The notes: generated by a model not told the origin, from the letters alone. Numbered from the stretch's first letter, positions 33,804 to 49,668 are shown. The stretch: 64,000 bases of DNA from Sipunculus nudus (GCA_026874595.1 CM049317.1:49936401-50000400), one strand, 5' to 3'. Translations and numbers: made by a program.

Positions 33804-36800
33804 GAGTGAGAGAGAGAGAGAGCGAGAGGGAGAGAGAGAGAGAAGGAGAGTGAAACCTCGGAATTACGACCACCAATGGGACCTCGATAAAAGGGTTACA
33901 CTTTCAAGGTGGCCGTTTAAGCGAGGTCAGATATGAAGAGCAAAACACAATCGGGATCGTGAAAGAGTGACCCTTATTTTCAGATGGCCACTAAACCATT
34001 GTGGTCATCAGACCTTTTCTCTATTGCTGAATAAAAATTGAGAGATTGAAAACATTATCTTTACAGTCTGAGTTAGGCATTCTTGGCCAGATAAAAGTGC
34101 TCATAGCAAGGATATCAGTTTTCCAGTGTAATTGTGCTGAGTAGAGGTGTCCAGTGGTGCCCCGGTTAACACATTGTATCAAATGCCACTTTACTTCAAC
34201 TAGCGTGTTTGGATACATGTTACACCTGTACATGATACACAGCAACACTGCCCGACCTCGAATTTGACTGACCTATAAACCGTGGCCCATGCTGTTTGAA
34301 ACAAAGCACAAAGATGGTACCGGTAACAGGAAAGGAGGATATATATTGTCAACGAAGGCACACAAAAATGTAAGTTCTCCACGTTCAGATCTTTTAACTA
34401 TTTTATTTCTGATGGGTTGGTTACCATGTTCTATAGATCTGTAAAACAATAAATCAACGGAGTTGCCGCACTCTGATGGTCTGCCTATGCGGTTCTCCAG
34501 TGCATGCTCAAGTAGGACATTTTGAAATCTGGAAGGGGGGGGGGGGAGATGTTGAGGGGTTGGGGGACAGAACATCGCGTTCAATAGGGAAATGGTCAAA
34601 AGTCTCTGATCTAAATTTTACACTCTCCCAGTTAAATAACAATTATTCATTTCTGTTTGCAAGGCACTAAAAATCTAGCATAGGCTTAAGGCCAGACATT
34701 TAAAAGTTTGCATTCATACTTTTTATGCTCTACCTCATGAGTTTAAGGGCACAAAGTTCTTCAGAGCAAAATGTTATTCTTGCAATTAAGGCAATCTTTT
34801 TTTGTTATTGTGTCCACCTACAAACAAGAAGGGAAATAATATCCTGTTATAACAAAACTTTTGTGTGCAATACCAACCTCTGATCAACAGTGGTTATGGC
34901 ATACGATTTATACAATTTTCATCAACATAATCAGTATTTAAAGCATCTTCAAAACACTGTGTGCATGGCATTTGTCTGTCAAGGACCTCGTGAATTTACA
35001 TGGTCGCAGACTAATAGTTTGAATTGCTGTTTTAATCATTTTTTTTCTTTTCAGGCTTTCGTCTTATGCATGATAGTTGAACACCTGGCTGGGAGAATGA
35101 TAAATGTCATGATATGGATCCTCAACTACCCAGGGGCAAGAAAGGATAAGGTTATATTAACTGTATTAATTTATAAAATATGTTATACACCCTGTAAGGG
35201 ATGTGCTTTTTAATTCTTCTAAAATTGGTTTAATAGAGAAAGCTGCTGAGTGGGCCCTAATACAAAATACACTAATAAGAAGACGGAGAGCGCAATGTGA
35301 TGTAAACATCTATAAACACGGGTCTGCTCAAGGACAGCACTGCTCCACCACAACACAAGGGTCTACTCCAACACAGTTCTGCTCTAGAAGAGCGCTGCTC
35401 CAGTAGAGCACACAGTCCTGCTTCAGGAGAGCATACTGCTTATGTTCTGTTAATAACTGCTCAATATCTGCTTCTGACATGCAAATAGACATGCTCCTTT
35501 GGAGCACTAATTTGAATAATTGAAACCGCTCATTTTGTGTTAGAACCGCTGCTCAAAATCTGCTGCGCAATACATATTTTTAAACATGGTAGTTTTGAGC
35601 AGACTTTCAGCATATAAACCATAGGTCTTGGAGCACATATACAGCATATGCTGTAACTATGCTGAATACCTGCTGAAGATCTGCTGCAAACACTGCTCTG
35701 CTTTCTTTGAATATATATATTTGTATGTTTGTACATCTAAGTGTGTAACAAAATCATATTTTAAACATGTTTATGTTCAGTAAATGGAGTATTACTGGTT
35801 AGTTGGAATCCTTTAAATGGTATTATCCCAAAGGCTTTTCTCATCAAAGAGTCCTGATTGGGGTATATGTAGATGTAAACTTGAATTCTTTATTTTATTT
35901 TTCATTTTCTCTTGTTGTTTTTGGTAACTGATACCCTACAAAATACATATGTCATTTAGGGTATTGTGTTTTATGCTATCACTGAGTACAAGTCACTTCG
36001 AAATTAAATTTTAAATAATTCACTGTAGATGATTTTGAACTACCGTAACTTGATCAGAATCATTGGAATTGTTGTGTCCGCAACAAGATTAAACAGGATA
36101 CAGCATTTTTGTCAAAAGGAATCTATAATGTAATAATTGCTCTGACATTCAAAATAATAACTGGAGTACAATTAGACTGACTAAAAATACAGGTTGATAA
36201 TTGTAGGGTCTCACCTGGATTATCTGTCTCCCCTCGATCGTCTATCCACCTGAAATGTGACATATTCTTAAGCCGGACTCCCAGCCAGACACTTGTAACC
36301 CCGCTCCTGTTCATTGTCTTGATTAGTGAATCTTCATCCTCAAGTTCCATGTTGCTAGGCAACCTCTGGCCTAAGGCTTGACAGTATTGGGTGGCATTCT
36401 GCCAGTTCAGCAGGGGTAGTTCGCTCATTGCTGTTTATGATAAGGTTTGTATTATAACGTAAATGAATATGCTTGAGATGTAGTCATGTATGTTTCAATG
36501 ATTTTCAAGTAACAGTTGTGAACAGAGCTCTTTGTATTCATCTGAATTCACACGGAAGTGTCGTGTGTTTAATTATATGGTGCGAAGCCCGGCGTTACCT
36601 GTGATACTAATAAATTATACACATTACCTCCACAGTAAATACCTACTGACTGTACTTCAAATTCATGATCTAATTCATGATTTGATTTATGGTAGACATT
36701 TTATATGAGTGATTCTAAATTTATTTACCGAAAAATTATAGGCTACTTCTCATCAGTATTAAATTTCAGGTTTGCTTATGGACTTAAACACAATGCTACG

Positions 36801-37089
36801 TCACTCATCGCAAACTCCAGAACTCCAGTGAGGTAACCACCCACGTCACCGACGAAGGTGAAGCAAGATTGGTATCAGGACGTTCGAAAATATCGAAACT
36901 CAACACTGGAAAACTGTACTTATCCTTGACTTATTATGCCTTTTTTATAAATCAATATTTGCTGCTAAGAGTATGAAGAGTAATTATACATTTTATTACT
37001 ATTTTGTCAAATTTATGTAGCACTAAGGTGTCTGAAACCGTTCGGTTACTATTACTTATACACTGGAAAACAAATCAACATTAATAATA

Positions 37090-37154
<65 letters not shown>

Positions 37155-37649
37155 CATCCCCTATATACGTACCAGAGTTTGCTGAAGTGCCTGTTATGTA
37201 TACCTGTGTTCTGTTTAAATTGCCGGTGACTGATAGCGTTGCAAAATAAATTAAAAGAACCATATTCGTTACCAACATTCCACCTACATGTACTCGACTT
37301 AGTATGCTTTTTAGAACTCAGTCAGGAAGTGACTTTTTTGAGACTGCAGACTCTTAATAATAAGTTGATGTAACTGCATACTCCCGACAACCGGGAGTAT
37401 TAAAGACACGATTCACAGAATAATCATGCATCTAATTGTATGTTATACATTGGTATGATATGTTAATCACTAGGCATTATAAATAACGTATTATTTACTC
37501 CTTGATAGACAAGGTGGTTAGATTTTGTAACACAGCATCCTCCTCTATACAGATAAGCATGCAGTCACATTTCTTTTTAAAAGTGCTTTACAGTGTAACC
37601 TGTATTGCAGTATAACTTAATGTTGCTTGGACATGTGTACACATATTAC

Positions 37650-37689
<40 letters not shown>

Positions 37690-39020
37690 ATATATATAAA
37701 CATGTGTGTGTGTGTAGACGGGTGTCCTGGTGGGTGTGTGTGTACTAGTGCTGCCATCTACGGGAAATAATTTTAATGATTTTACATATATTCTTGTTAG
37801 ACGCACTTGTGTGGCGTCATTGCATCAAAGCGTTCTATTCAACACAACGATAAAGAAGATTTTAGGCTACTAAAATACGGCAGGTGTAGATGGTTGATAT
37901 GAACTCATACCCGACTTTAAGTGAGATGACCCACAAAGAAGCACAAAGCATCAATCATAGAACGATCAAATCAAGTGTGAGACAATGTTACGTCATACAC
38001 TTACAGGTGATCGGATCAATGCATGCACCGTGACGACTTAGCGACTATACTAAAAAATTGTCTATATAGGTCTCAAAAACACATAAGCTCAATTAGACGC
38101 GCTGATCGGTCCATCTGTTATTCTTCAAGGACAAGTGAACGCCGCTGAGGTTATCCTAGGAGTCATATTCTGTAATTTGGGAAATCTTGTTTTCCGAATG
38201 TTGCATTTCTACTTTTCGGTCGATAGAGGTAAATTTCGTTACCTCAATTTATATTTCTCAGGAATGCAAGCCTCCGCCATTTGTTGTGAGATGCTCTCCA
38301 AACATGTATTCCCAGGTTCCTGAGTCCGGATCACGTGCCGAACCCCCACCCATTCTACCATTTCGCCAGCGGAAGTCACGAACGGCAGTGCCTAGTAAGT
38401 GCAAATAAAAAGCGTCAGAAAAGCTGTTCATTACATCATGTAGAGGGGGCGCCCGTGGCCTATGATCTCTGTTTGTCTAAAAAGCTACTTATGGCAACTG
38501 CCCCCCCCCCCCCAACACCTGGATCATTGTTGAACTCAAGATCTGAAATTCTCTCCACATTCACTTTGAAATCTTTTGAGATCTTTGTAATAAATAATGA
38601 AATAAATAAATAAAACAAACCTCTTTCCCTTGTTATGTTCCAGCATTGCTTCCATTATATTCGTGAACCCCGACTAATCCTATTGTGCCCCCAAGGACAA
38701 TAAGATCAATGTCAGTCTTTTACTTGGTCTCGCTCCCCGATACGCACAAAGCATAATCTCGTAAAGTCTCGGCTTTTCAAACCGTGCCGTTAGCTTTATT
38801 TTAACAACAGGATCGGATCGCATCCAGTGAAACAGTCTGTAGTGAATTTACAGTGTTGTTTTTCTTCAGTGTTCTAAGAATGCAAGCCTCAGCGATGTGC
38901 CCAAAACCGTTTGCATTCACTTATTCGGCCCATATACCCAGGTTCCTTCGTGCATAAGTAACGTTACATTTGTGAATATTCATGAGATTCCGTTCATGAT
39001 TGCGTGAGTTGCTTTGTAAA
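29000..39020 (-). repeat. Tandem unit 3 of the receptor array
   Basis: Near-identical to units 2 and 4 throughout, with receptor gene 3. A few single-base changes and (TA)n length changes distinguish it. Confidence 0.9.
29694..37278 (-). CDS. Receptor gene 3: two-CTLD transmembrane receptor
   Basis: Exons in transcription order: 37173-37278, 36628-36645, 36215-36430, 33545-33718, 32923-33144, 32442-32582, 31161-31293, 30844-30861, 30560-30728, 30142-30161, 29694-29994. The frame is open throughout, about 505 residues. Its ectodomain is nearly that of gene 1 and its tail that of genes 2 and 4, ending ARQSNLV. It is the cleanest representative of the homogenised type: intact CTLDs, helix, YQN, HYDNM, RPLPPIP and YKN. 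Confidence 0.87.
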
Positions 39021-39539
39021 CAAACACACACAAACACACACGAACAGGGATAACGTATACACTCCTGACGGAGGCAGCAACTAAGTAAATAAAATATTCA
39101 CTTTGCACTGAATGAAAAAAAAAAAAACAATATTCAATCATAGACAGCGTATATCGGAATAAAACAGGTCGTCCGGTGTAAACATGGAACATGCAGCTGT
39201 TAAAACAAGATAATTATATACTACAACATAACTTCATTAGCTGTATTTACATATGTGCTGGACTGATTAACCATACATTTACATCCGGTGTTTAATGCTG
39301 GCACTCCTTCTCTGCATTGGTGTTCATCTTTTATATTCCTGATACTATGTGAATAGAGGATAATAAAACATTACAATAAAAGAGAATATATACCCACTGT
39401 GATTTTTATTTGATAAAAAGTCAAAATATAAAATATCCAATTTCTCATATGTCCCAAAAATCCTTGTAAAATAGGAAACTGTTAGCACTAACACTAGCAC
39501 CTTCCCTTTTACAAAGGACTCCTTTTACTGTTTTTTTCT

Positions 39540-39618
<79 letters not shown>

Positions 39619-41599
39619 TCATTGTTGATCAGTTAGTTGCTTTATATCCTAAACCTCAAGAATGAGACATTCACCAAATTTAACATTACAATATAACTAT
39701 GCCAATCATTGTCAATGTTTTGAATCATTTACAATCATTTAGACGAGATTACTTTGTCTGGCCAGTGAGTCAGAGCACTGGAGTCCCTTTACCCCGATTA
39801 CTTTCTTCCGCCCGCTGTTCAACTGAGCGATGACTGCATCCATTGAATTTTTGTAGAGTTTCTGTGACCCTGCCTTTGGGACCCCCGATGGGGATGCCGT
39901 TTGAGACATAGTTTTACAACGGGGCCCACAGCGATGTGGTATTGGTGGTAGCGGCCTGTTCGGACGGGACGGAGTCAGTGGGCGTCCACTAGTCGTGCAT
40001 CGAGATATATCACCCAGTGCCATATTGTCATAATGAATACTGCATTTGTCTTCATTCTATTTAATAAAGGTTGATAGTTCACGTCTTCACAGTTGTAAAA
40101 TAAATATAAGAATCATATAATAAATAACAATTATCCAAATGAAGTTCTCTTAAAGTATAACGAGACGGTAACTGCATGCGGAATACCTTCCTGGACAGCG
40201 CTTTGACTGCATATGCCTTCGCAGTTATTGAATAAAAATTATATACAAAATACATAGATCAATTCGTTCGGGGATTGCAATTACAGAGAATATAAAGCAA
40301 CCGTTAACAAAATCGGGGATCCCCAGTTCACTAAAAATCTGTTTAAAAAAATTCAAGTTTAATCCGTCAGATAGATATGTATTGTATAACAATTATTGTA
40401 TAACAATTATAAGAGAGAATTTTAAGAGCAACGCTATTTGCAAATCCGCTGCTAAACTTCCCATTTGAAAGATATATTAAAAATTCTATTCTTAGGTGAC
40501 AAGTTTATATTGCCACAAAAAGGGTCTCTTATATTCGGGTATATTGTATTGCATGATCTTGGTTTCAAAGATTATAACTGCTAACGTTACGATTGAACAG
40601 ATCACCTGTCCGCACTGTGTACATTTCGAATCGATTGTTGAAGTTGACAGGTATCTTGTCATATATGGAGTTGGAGAGTAGAAAGGTAGTTCGTTGCCAG
40701 GTCCTGAAGCTACTCTCTTTGCCATGGAAACATCTGGTAACCGTGTCGGTGGTAATGGATCCGCGGACGCCTCTCTTGTCAACAAAGTTTGAATATAACG
40801 CATAAGATGAATAAAGGTATCAAGACTGTATGTACGTTACTGTATTAAAACTCAAGGATATTTAGCACCATTCATCTTGAAACACCTACCTGTTTTGATA
40901 TCGACGTCTGCAATGAGTTTATGAGTTTATGTTATTGTAATTTACATTGATCCCCCCCCCCCATATAACCCTATAATGGTTAAAACATAGACAATTAAGA
41001 CATCCAATGCAACATTACTTAAAAATGCCTATATCGGCTAAAGCTTAAGATATATAATGTGGGAATACAATTCTTTGGATTTGTACATCTAGGGAATCCT
41101 ATAGAAGTTAACCTTTGGCACAACGTCAACTGTAACAAAATGAATATCACAATATGAGCATCTTTCTATTTTGGGTCACAGAAGCGGAGCATAGTTATCT
41201 AAACATACCTAACAAGAGTCGATCTCTGGCTGGATTTGTTCTCGTTAAACTTGTTGATGCATACTGTTACAATTACAACTACGACAACAAGAGTGGTGAA
41301 TGCCCTGAGGACTACTATCCAACCACGGGTCACACCTTCCCCTGTTTTAATGGAAAGCGAAGTAAGATCCAAAATATGAACAGTTTCATGATTGTACGTT
41401 TCCTAAGATGAATTTAAAAGTTATTAAGTATTAGGTTATTTATTACCAATAATCATTCTGACAATTCATGTAATGTATGACTTATATAACACCTTAGAAT
41501 GGAATCACGTCCTTCCCCTTCTGGACCGAATATAAAAAAAATTAATGATGGCTACTAATGGTAAAATCTGACAGCTGACAGATTATCAGTATCTAGTGC

Positions 41600-41655
<56 letters not shown>

Positions 41656-43827
41656 GACACATTGAAGATGTAAAAAGACATCAGCTTGGGTCGCAGACTG
41701 GCTATTTTGCAGATTGACTATTTGTAAATATTCGGTATATCAATCTAAATACAGTGAAGATCAGTTCGTTTTACTAGAATCTTTGTTGGAAAACTAAATT
41801 CAAGACTCTTCAAATAAAGATTAAAATAAAAAATAATGCCAACTTAGCGGCACGTCCTCAGGGCAACTGGTTTTCTTTTACGTACCAGACACTCTGTCAG
41901 GATAGCTATAATGCTCTATAATAATGAATTTATGCAGAAGGTCTTTATGTTTTCGAAATGTGAAGATAAACGTTAAACGTAACATGCACTTTAACTTGAT
42001 TTTGGAATTGAGTACCCCCTACGAATTTACCAGACTTGTTTACTCGATAAATCATTTCTGCACAATCAGCAACTAGCCGAATGAACTCCAGGGCCGTAGC
42101 CAGAGCAAAGTCGGGGGGGGTGGGCTGGGGGGGGGGGGGGGTCGGGAGTAAAAGCTTTGTCAGAGCGAAGCATAACGAAGGGGCTTAGACGTCTAGGGGG
42201 GAGGGTGTAGCACGATATTAAAATGCATGCTATAAATTTGAATTTCTGTATGTATTGATCTTATAATATAAGTTATAATGACAGAAGCTTTATTTACGTA
42301 GCTTATGTGTAACTGAGTGGAAGTCACCAATCAAATTAAACTTTCTTCCATTATTGCCATCTATTTTTTTTTTTTTTTTTGGCCTAAGAATGCTCAGGTC
42401 AAAATGCACGGGTCCGTCCACAACCAAACGAATTTGGCAAAACTGTTCCCTTCGTAGGCTTGACACCCTCGTGAATATGCTCGACTTCCTCACCTACTAC
42501 ACATAAAGTGGGACGAATGGAGAAACACTCGGCGGTCTCCCATCTCGACACACCGCCCTCTACAGTCAGTATCGCACATCTCTGCTGATCGTTTACTGTA
42601 CCATTTCGCCAGCGGAAATCTCGAACAGCAGAGCCTGATAAGACCAAATTTAAATTGTCAAGCGTTAAATGTAATTGCGTATTTTGATTTTCAGTTGGGA
42701 CAATAATTTATCTTGATACCAAAATATGAGGTGGATGAATACCGGTAAATAAATTCACACATTATGCAAGATACCTGTTTCAAATTAATTTGCTAGGTGA
42801 AAATTATCAATGTATCTCATTCATGTTTAAGGAATCCGTTGGGGTTTTGGAACACAAAAGCGTCAGTTTTCTTTCCGGTTAAGTAATCCTCAATTCTTGT
42901 TGTGCTATTAGTTGTTAAAGTTTATGTTATTTATGTATATTATGTTATTTATGTATGCTGATATAATGGCTCACCGTTGTGTCCCTCAGTTATCCACTGG
43001 CTGTTTACACAACCTACCCATACTTAAGAACAGTTCGTGGGAAGAGGTACTTTACGTATCTGATTGGCTAACTTTGACCCCTGACCTTTACACGCCATGA
43101 AAGCAGAGTACCAATCACGTGACTGGCCATCGCATCGCATGCTATAGCAACGACCATTCTGCTTGAAGCAATGTGGTTTCTCGCAGTCTCGGCATTCTAA
43201 AACAGTATTTTTATTGTTTATTACTCACCCTTAAATCATATTTTACAATTAAAATACATTTCTTACTTCATTACCATGGTAATTTCTTTACTTCACAATT
43301 TTGGTGATCTAAACGTTTAAATTTTCAGTACTGTTAATTTCTATACATAAAACATATATCGGGGTTTTAATCATAATGTATTATATCATTCATCATGGTA
43401 ATTCTAGCCTGATAAATACGGATGCATGGATTGTTTTAACACAGGTCGACCAAAGTACGATGTAATGATTACCTACACCCACAACACTCTGTTGCAATGT
43501 TTCCATGTAACATATGAATGTACGTTTAATAGTTTCACAAAGATATTTCTTTGTATTTATAATACATATATTATCATACATGTACTACTTGAAATCTTAC
43601 TTGCGTCACATATGTAACCATCGACCTTGACTGAACAGCCATTGGCATACATGTCATTCTGTGGAATACGAATAACGCCGCACAGTGCGCCGGACAATAA
43701 CCTTGAGCGATAGACAGTTTGGTTGACTGGAAGAATATGAATGTTTAATTCCACATGAATGTTTAATTCCACATCTAATAAATAAATGAATAAAAGTAAA
43801 TTAATAACTAAATATATATATATATAT

Positions 43828-43866
<39 letters not shown>

Positions 43867-46800
43867 TGAGAGAGAGAGAGAGCGAGAGGGAGAGAGAGAG
43901 AGAAGGAGAGTGAAACCTCGGAATTACGACCACCAATGGGACCTCGATAAAAGGGTTACACTTTCAAGGTGGCCGTTTAAGCGAAGTCAGATATGAAGAG
44001 CAAAACACAATCGGGATCGTGAAAGAGTGACCCTTATTTTCAGATGGCCACTAAACCATTGTGGTCATCAGACCTTTTCTCTATTGCTGAATAAAAATTG
44101 AGAGATTGAAAACATTATCTTTACAGTCTGAGTTAGGCATTCTTGGCCAGATAAAAGTGCTCATAGCAAGGATATCAGTTTTCCAGTGTAATTGTGCTGA
44201 GTAGAGGTGTCCAGTGGTGCCCCGGTTAACACATTGTATCAAATGCCACTTTAAATACTTCAACTAGCGTGTTTGGATACATGTTACACCTGTACATGAT
44301 ACACAGCAACACTGCCCGACCTCGAATTTGACTGACCTATAAACCGTGGCCCATGCTGTTTGAAACAAAGCACAAAGATGGTACCGGTAACAGGAAAGGA
44401 GGATATATATTGTCAACGAAGGCACACAAAAATGTAAGTTCTCCACGTTCAGATCTTTTAACTATTTTATTTCTGATGGGTTGGTTACCATGTTCTATAG
44501 ATCTGTAAAACAGTAAATCAACGGAGTTGCCGCACTCTGATGGTCTGCCTATGCGGTTCTCCAGTGCATGCTCAAGTAGGACATTTTGAAATCTGGAAGG
44601 GGGGGGGGGGGGAGATGTTGAGGGGTTGGGGGACAGAACATCGCGTTCAATAGGGAAATGGTCAAAAGTCTCTGATCTAAATTTTACACTCTCCCAGTTA
44701 AATAACAATTATTCATTTCTGTTTGCAAGGCACTAAAAATCTAGCATAGGCTTAAGGCCAGACATTTAAAAGTTTGCATTCATACTTTTTATGCTCTACT
44801 TCATGAGTTTAAGGGCACAAAGTTCTTCAGAGCAAAATGTTATTCTTGCAATTAAGGCAATGTTTTTTTGTTATTGTGTCCACCTTCAAACAAGAAGGGA
44901 AATAATATCCTGTTATAACAAAACTTTTGTGTGCAATACCAACCTCTGATCAACAGTGGTTATGGCATACGATTTATACAATTTTCATCAACATAATCAG
45001 TATTTAAAGCATCTTCAAAACACTGTGTGCATGGCATTTGTCTGTCAAGGACCTCGTGAATTTACATGGTCGCAGACTAATAGTTTGAATTGCTGTTTTA
45101 ATCATTTTTTTTCTTTTCAGGCTTTCGTCTTATGCATGATAGTTGAACACCTAGCTGGGAGAATGATAAATGTCATGATATGGATCCTCAACTACCCAGG
45201 GGCAAGAAAGGATAAGGTTATATTAACTGTATTAATTTATAAAATATGTTATACACCCTGTAAGGGATGTGCTTTTTAATTCTTCTAAAATTGGTTTAAT
45301 AGAGAAAGCTGCTGAGTGGGCCCTAATACAAAATACACTAATAAGAAGACGGAGAGCGCAATGTGATGTAAACATCTATAAACACGGGTCTGCTCAAGGA
45401 CAGCACTGCTCCACCACAACACAAGGGTCTGCTCCAACACAGTTCTGCTCTAGAAGAGCGCTGCTCCAGTAGAGCACACAGTCCTGCTTCAGGAGAGCAT
45501 ACTGCTTATGTTCTGTTAATAACTGCTCAATATCTGCTTCTGACATGCAAATAGACATGCTCCTTTGGAGCACTAATTTGAATAATTGAAACCGCTCATT
45601 TTGTGTTAGAACCGCTGCTCAAAATCTGCTGCGCAATACATATTTTTAAACATGGTAGTTTTGAGCAGACTTTCAGCATATAAACCATAGGTCTTGGAGC
45701 ACATATACAGCATATGCTGTAACTATGCTGAATACCTGCTGAAGATCTGCTGCAAACACTGCTCTGCTTTCTTTGAATATATATATTTGTATGTTTGTAC
45801 ATCTAAGTGTGTAACAAAATCATATTTTAAACATGTTTATGTTCAGTAAATGGAGTATTACTGGTTAGTTGGAATCCTTTAAATGGTATTATCCCAAAGG
45901 CTTTTCTCATCAAAGAGTCCTGATTGGGGTATATGTAGATGTAAACTTGAATTCTTTATTTTATTTTTCATTTTCTCTTGTTGTTTTTGGTAACTGATAC
46001 CCTACAAAATACATATGTCATTTAGGGTATTGTGTTTTATGCTATCACTGAGTACAAGTCACTTCGAAATTAAATTTTAAATAATTCACTGTAGATGATT
46101 TTGAACTACCGTAACTTGATCAGAATCATTGGAATTGTTGTGTCCGCAACAAGATTAAACAGGATACAGCATTTTTGTCAAAAGGAATCTATAATGTAAT
46201 AATTGCTCTGACATTCAAAATAATAACTGGAGTACAATTAGACTGACTAAAAATACAGGTTGATAATTGTCGGGTCTCACCTGGATTATCTGTCTCCCCT
46301 CGATCGTCTATCCACCTGAAATGTGACATATTCTTAAGCCGGACTCCCAGCCAGACACTTGTAACCCCGCTCCTGTTCATTGTCTTGATTAGTGAATCTT
46401 CATCCTCAAGTTCCATGTTGCTAGGCAACCTCTGGCCTAAGGCTTGACAGTATTGGGTGGCATTCTGCCAGTTCAGCAGGGGTAGTTCGCTCATTGCTGT
46501 TTATGATAAGGTTTGTATTATAACGTAAATGAATATGCTTGAGATGTAGTCATGTATGTTTCAATGATTTTCAAGTAACAGTTGTGAACAGAGCTCTTTG
46601 TATTCATCTGAATTCACACGGAAGTGTCGTGTGTTTAATTATATGGTGCGAAGCCCGGCGTTACCTGTGATACTAATAAATTATACACATTACCTCCACA
46701 GTAAATACCTACTGACTGTACTTCAAATTCATGATCTAATTCATGATTTGATTTATGGTAGACATTTTATATGAGTGATTCTAAATTTATTTACCGAAAA

Positions 46801-47155
46801 ATTATAGGCTACTTCTCATCATTATTAAATTTCAGGTTTGCTTATGGACTTAAACACAATGCTACGTCACTCATCGCTAACTCCAGAACTCCAGTGAGGT
46901 AACCACCCACGTCACCGACGAAGGTGAAGCAAGATTGGTATCAGGACGTTCGAAAATATCGAAACTCAACACTGGAAAACTGTACTTATCCTTGACTTAT
47001 TATGCCTTTTTTATAAATCAATATTTGCTGGTAAGAGTATGAAGAGTAATTATACATTTTATTACTATTTTGTCAAATTTATGTAGCACTAAGGTGTCTG
47101 AAACCGTTCGGTTACTATTACTTATACACTGGAAAACAAATCAACATTAATAATA

Positions 47156-47188
<33 letters not shown>

Positions 47189-47683
47189 CATCCCCTATAT
47201 ACGTACCAGAGTTTGCTGAAGTGCCTGTTATGTATACCTGTGTTCTGTTTAAATTGCCGGTGACTGATAGCGTTGCAAAATAAATTAAAAGAACCATATT
47301 CGTTACCAACATTCCACCTACATGTACTCGACTTAGTATGCTTTTTAGAACTCAGTCAGGAAGTGACTTTTTTGAGACTGCAGACTCTTAATAATAAGTT
47401 GATGTAACTGCATACTCCCGACAACCGGGAGTATTAAAGACACGATTCACAGAATAATCATGCATCTAATTGTATGTTATACATTGGTATGATATGTTAA
47501 TCACTAGGCATTATAAATAACGTATTATTTACTCCTTGATAGACAAGGTGGTTAGATTTTGTAACACAGCATCCTCCTCTATACAGATAAGCATGCAGTC
47601 ACATTTCTTTTTAAAAGTGCTTTACAGTGTAACCTGTATTGCAGTATAACTTAATGTTGCTTGGACATGTGTACACATATTAC

Positions 47684-47740
<57 letters not shown>

Positions 47741-49070
47741 TATAAACATGTGTGTGTGTGTAGACGGGTGTGTTGGTGGGTGTGTACTAGTGCTGCCATC
47801 TACGGGAAATAATTTTAATGATTTTACATATATTCTTGTTAGACGCACTTGTGTGGCGTCATTGCATCAAAGCGTTCTATTCAACACAACGATAAAGAAG
47901 ATTTTAGGCTACTAAAATACGGCAGGTGTAGATGGTTGATATGAACTCATACCCGACTTTAAGTGAGATGACCCACAAAGAAGCACAAAGCATCAATCAT
48001 AGAACGATCAAATCAAGTGTGAGACAATGTTACGTCATACACTTACAGGTGATCGGATCAATGCATGCACCGTGACGACTTAGCGACTATACTAAAAAAT
48101 TGTCTATATAGGTCTCAAAAACACATAAGCTCAATTAGACGCGCTGATCGGTCCATCTGTTATTCTTCAAGGACAAGTGAACGCCGCTGAGGTTATCCTA
48201 GGAGTCATATTCTGTAATTTGGGAAATCTTGTTTTCCGAATGTTGCATTTCTACTTTTCGGTCGATAGAGGTAAATTTCGTTACCTCAATTTATATTTCT
48301 CAGGAATGCAAGCCTCCGCCATTTGTTGTGAGATGCTCTCCAAACATGTATTCCCAGGTTCCTGAGTCCGGATCACGTGCCGAACCCCCACCCATTCTAC
48401 CATTTCGCCAGCGGAAGTCACGAACGGCAGTGCCTAGTAAGTGCAAATAAAAAGCGTCAGAAAAGCTGTTCATTACATCATGTAGAGGGGGCGCCCGTGG
48501 CCTATGATCTCTGTTTGTCTAAAAAGCTACTTATGGCAACTGCCCCCCCCCCCAACACCTGGATCATTGTTGAACTCAAGATCTGAAATTCTCTCCACAT
48601 TCACTTTGAAATCTTTTGAGATCTTTGTAATAAATAATGAAATAAATAAATAAAACAAACCTCTTTCCCCTGTTATGTTCCAGCATTGCTTCCATTATAT
48701 TCGTGAACCCCGACTAATCCTATTGTGCCCCCAAGGACAATAAGATCAATGTCAGTCTTTTACTTGGTCTCGCTCCCCGATACGCACAAAGCATAATCTC
48801 GTAATCTCGTAAAGTCTCGGCTTTTCAAACCGTGCCGTTAGCTTTATTTTAACAACAGGATCGGATCGCATCCAGTGAAACAGTCTGTAGTGAATTTACA
48901 GTGTTGTTTTTCTTCAGTGTTGTAAGAATGCAAGCCTCAGCGATGTGCCCAAAACCATTTGCATTCACTTATTCGGCCCGTATACCCAGGTTCCTTGGTG
49001 CATAAGTAACGTTACATTTGTGAATATTCATGAGATTCCGTTCATGATTGTGGAGTTGCTTTGTAAACAA
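39020..49070 (-). repeat. Tandem unit 4 of the receptor array
   Basis: Near-identical to units 2 and 3. Its receptor gene carries a private nonsense change in the first CTLD2 exon. Confidence 0.9.
39739..47312 (-). pseudogene. Receptor gene 4: same architecture with a nonsense codon in CTLD2
   Basis: Exons in transcription order: 47207-47312, 46694-46711, 46281-46496, 43601-43774, 42975-43196, 42494-42634, 41209-41341, 40890-40907, 40606-40774, 40187-40206, 39739-40039. All splice sites are preserved. In exon 5 the GAA codon after NCS in NCSEVWVGC is TAA (43026-43024), so translation would stop after about 228 residues: CTLD1 and part of CTLD2, without helix or tail. The rest of the gene is open. 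Either this is a very young pseudogene, a secreted single-CTLD form, or a single-base assembly error in a highly similar array. Confidence 0.75.
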
Positions 49071-49597
49071 ACACACACAAACACACACGAACAGGGATAA
49101 CGTATACACTCCTGACGGAGGCAGCAACAAAGTAAATAAAATATTCAATTTGCACTGAATGAAAAAAAAAAAACAATATTCAATCATAGACAGCGTAAAT
49201 CGGAATAAAACAGGTCGTCCGGTGTAAACACGGAACATGCAGCTGTTAAAACAAGATAATTATATACTACAACATAACTTCATTAGCTGTATTTACATAT
49301 GTGCTGGACTGATTAACCATACATTTACATCCGGTGTTTAATGCGGCACTCCTTCTCTGCATTGGTGTTCATCTTTTATATTCCTGATACTATGTGAATA
49401 GAGGATAATAAAACATTACAAGAAAAAAGAATATATACCCACTGTGATTTTTATTTGATAAAAAGTCAAAATATAAAATATCCAATTTCTCATATGTCCC
49501 AAAAATCCTTGTAAAATAGGAAACTGTTAGCACTAACACTAGCACGTGTATAATTCTTCTTCCCTTTTACAAAGGACTCCTTTTACTGTTTTTTTCT

Positions 49598-49668
<71 letters not shown>

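Noticed and set aside
34890-35213. 107-codon plus-strand open frame in units 3 and 4
   Set aside because: Units 1 and 2 interrupt it by a change in the T-run length; no recognisable protein.
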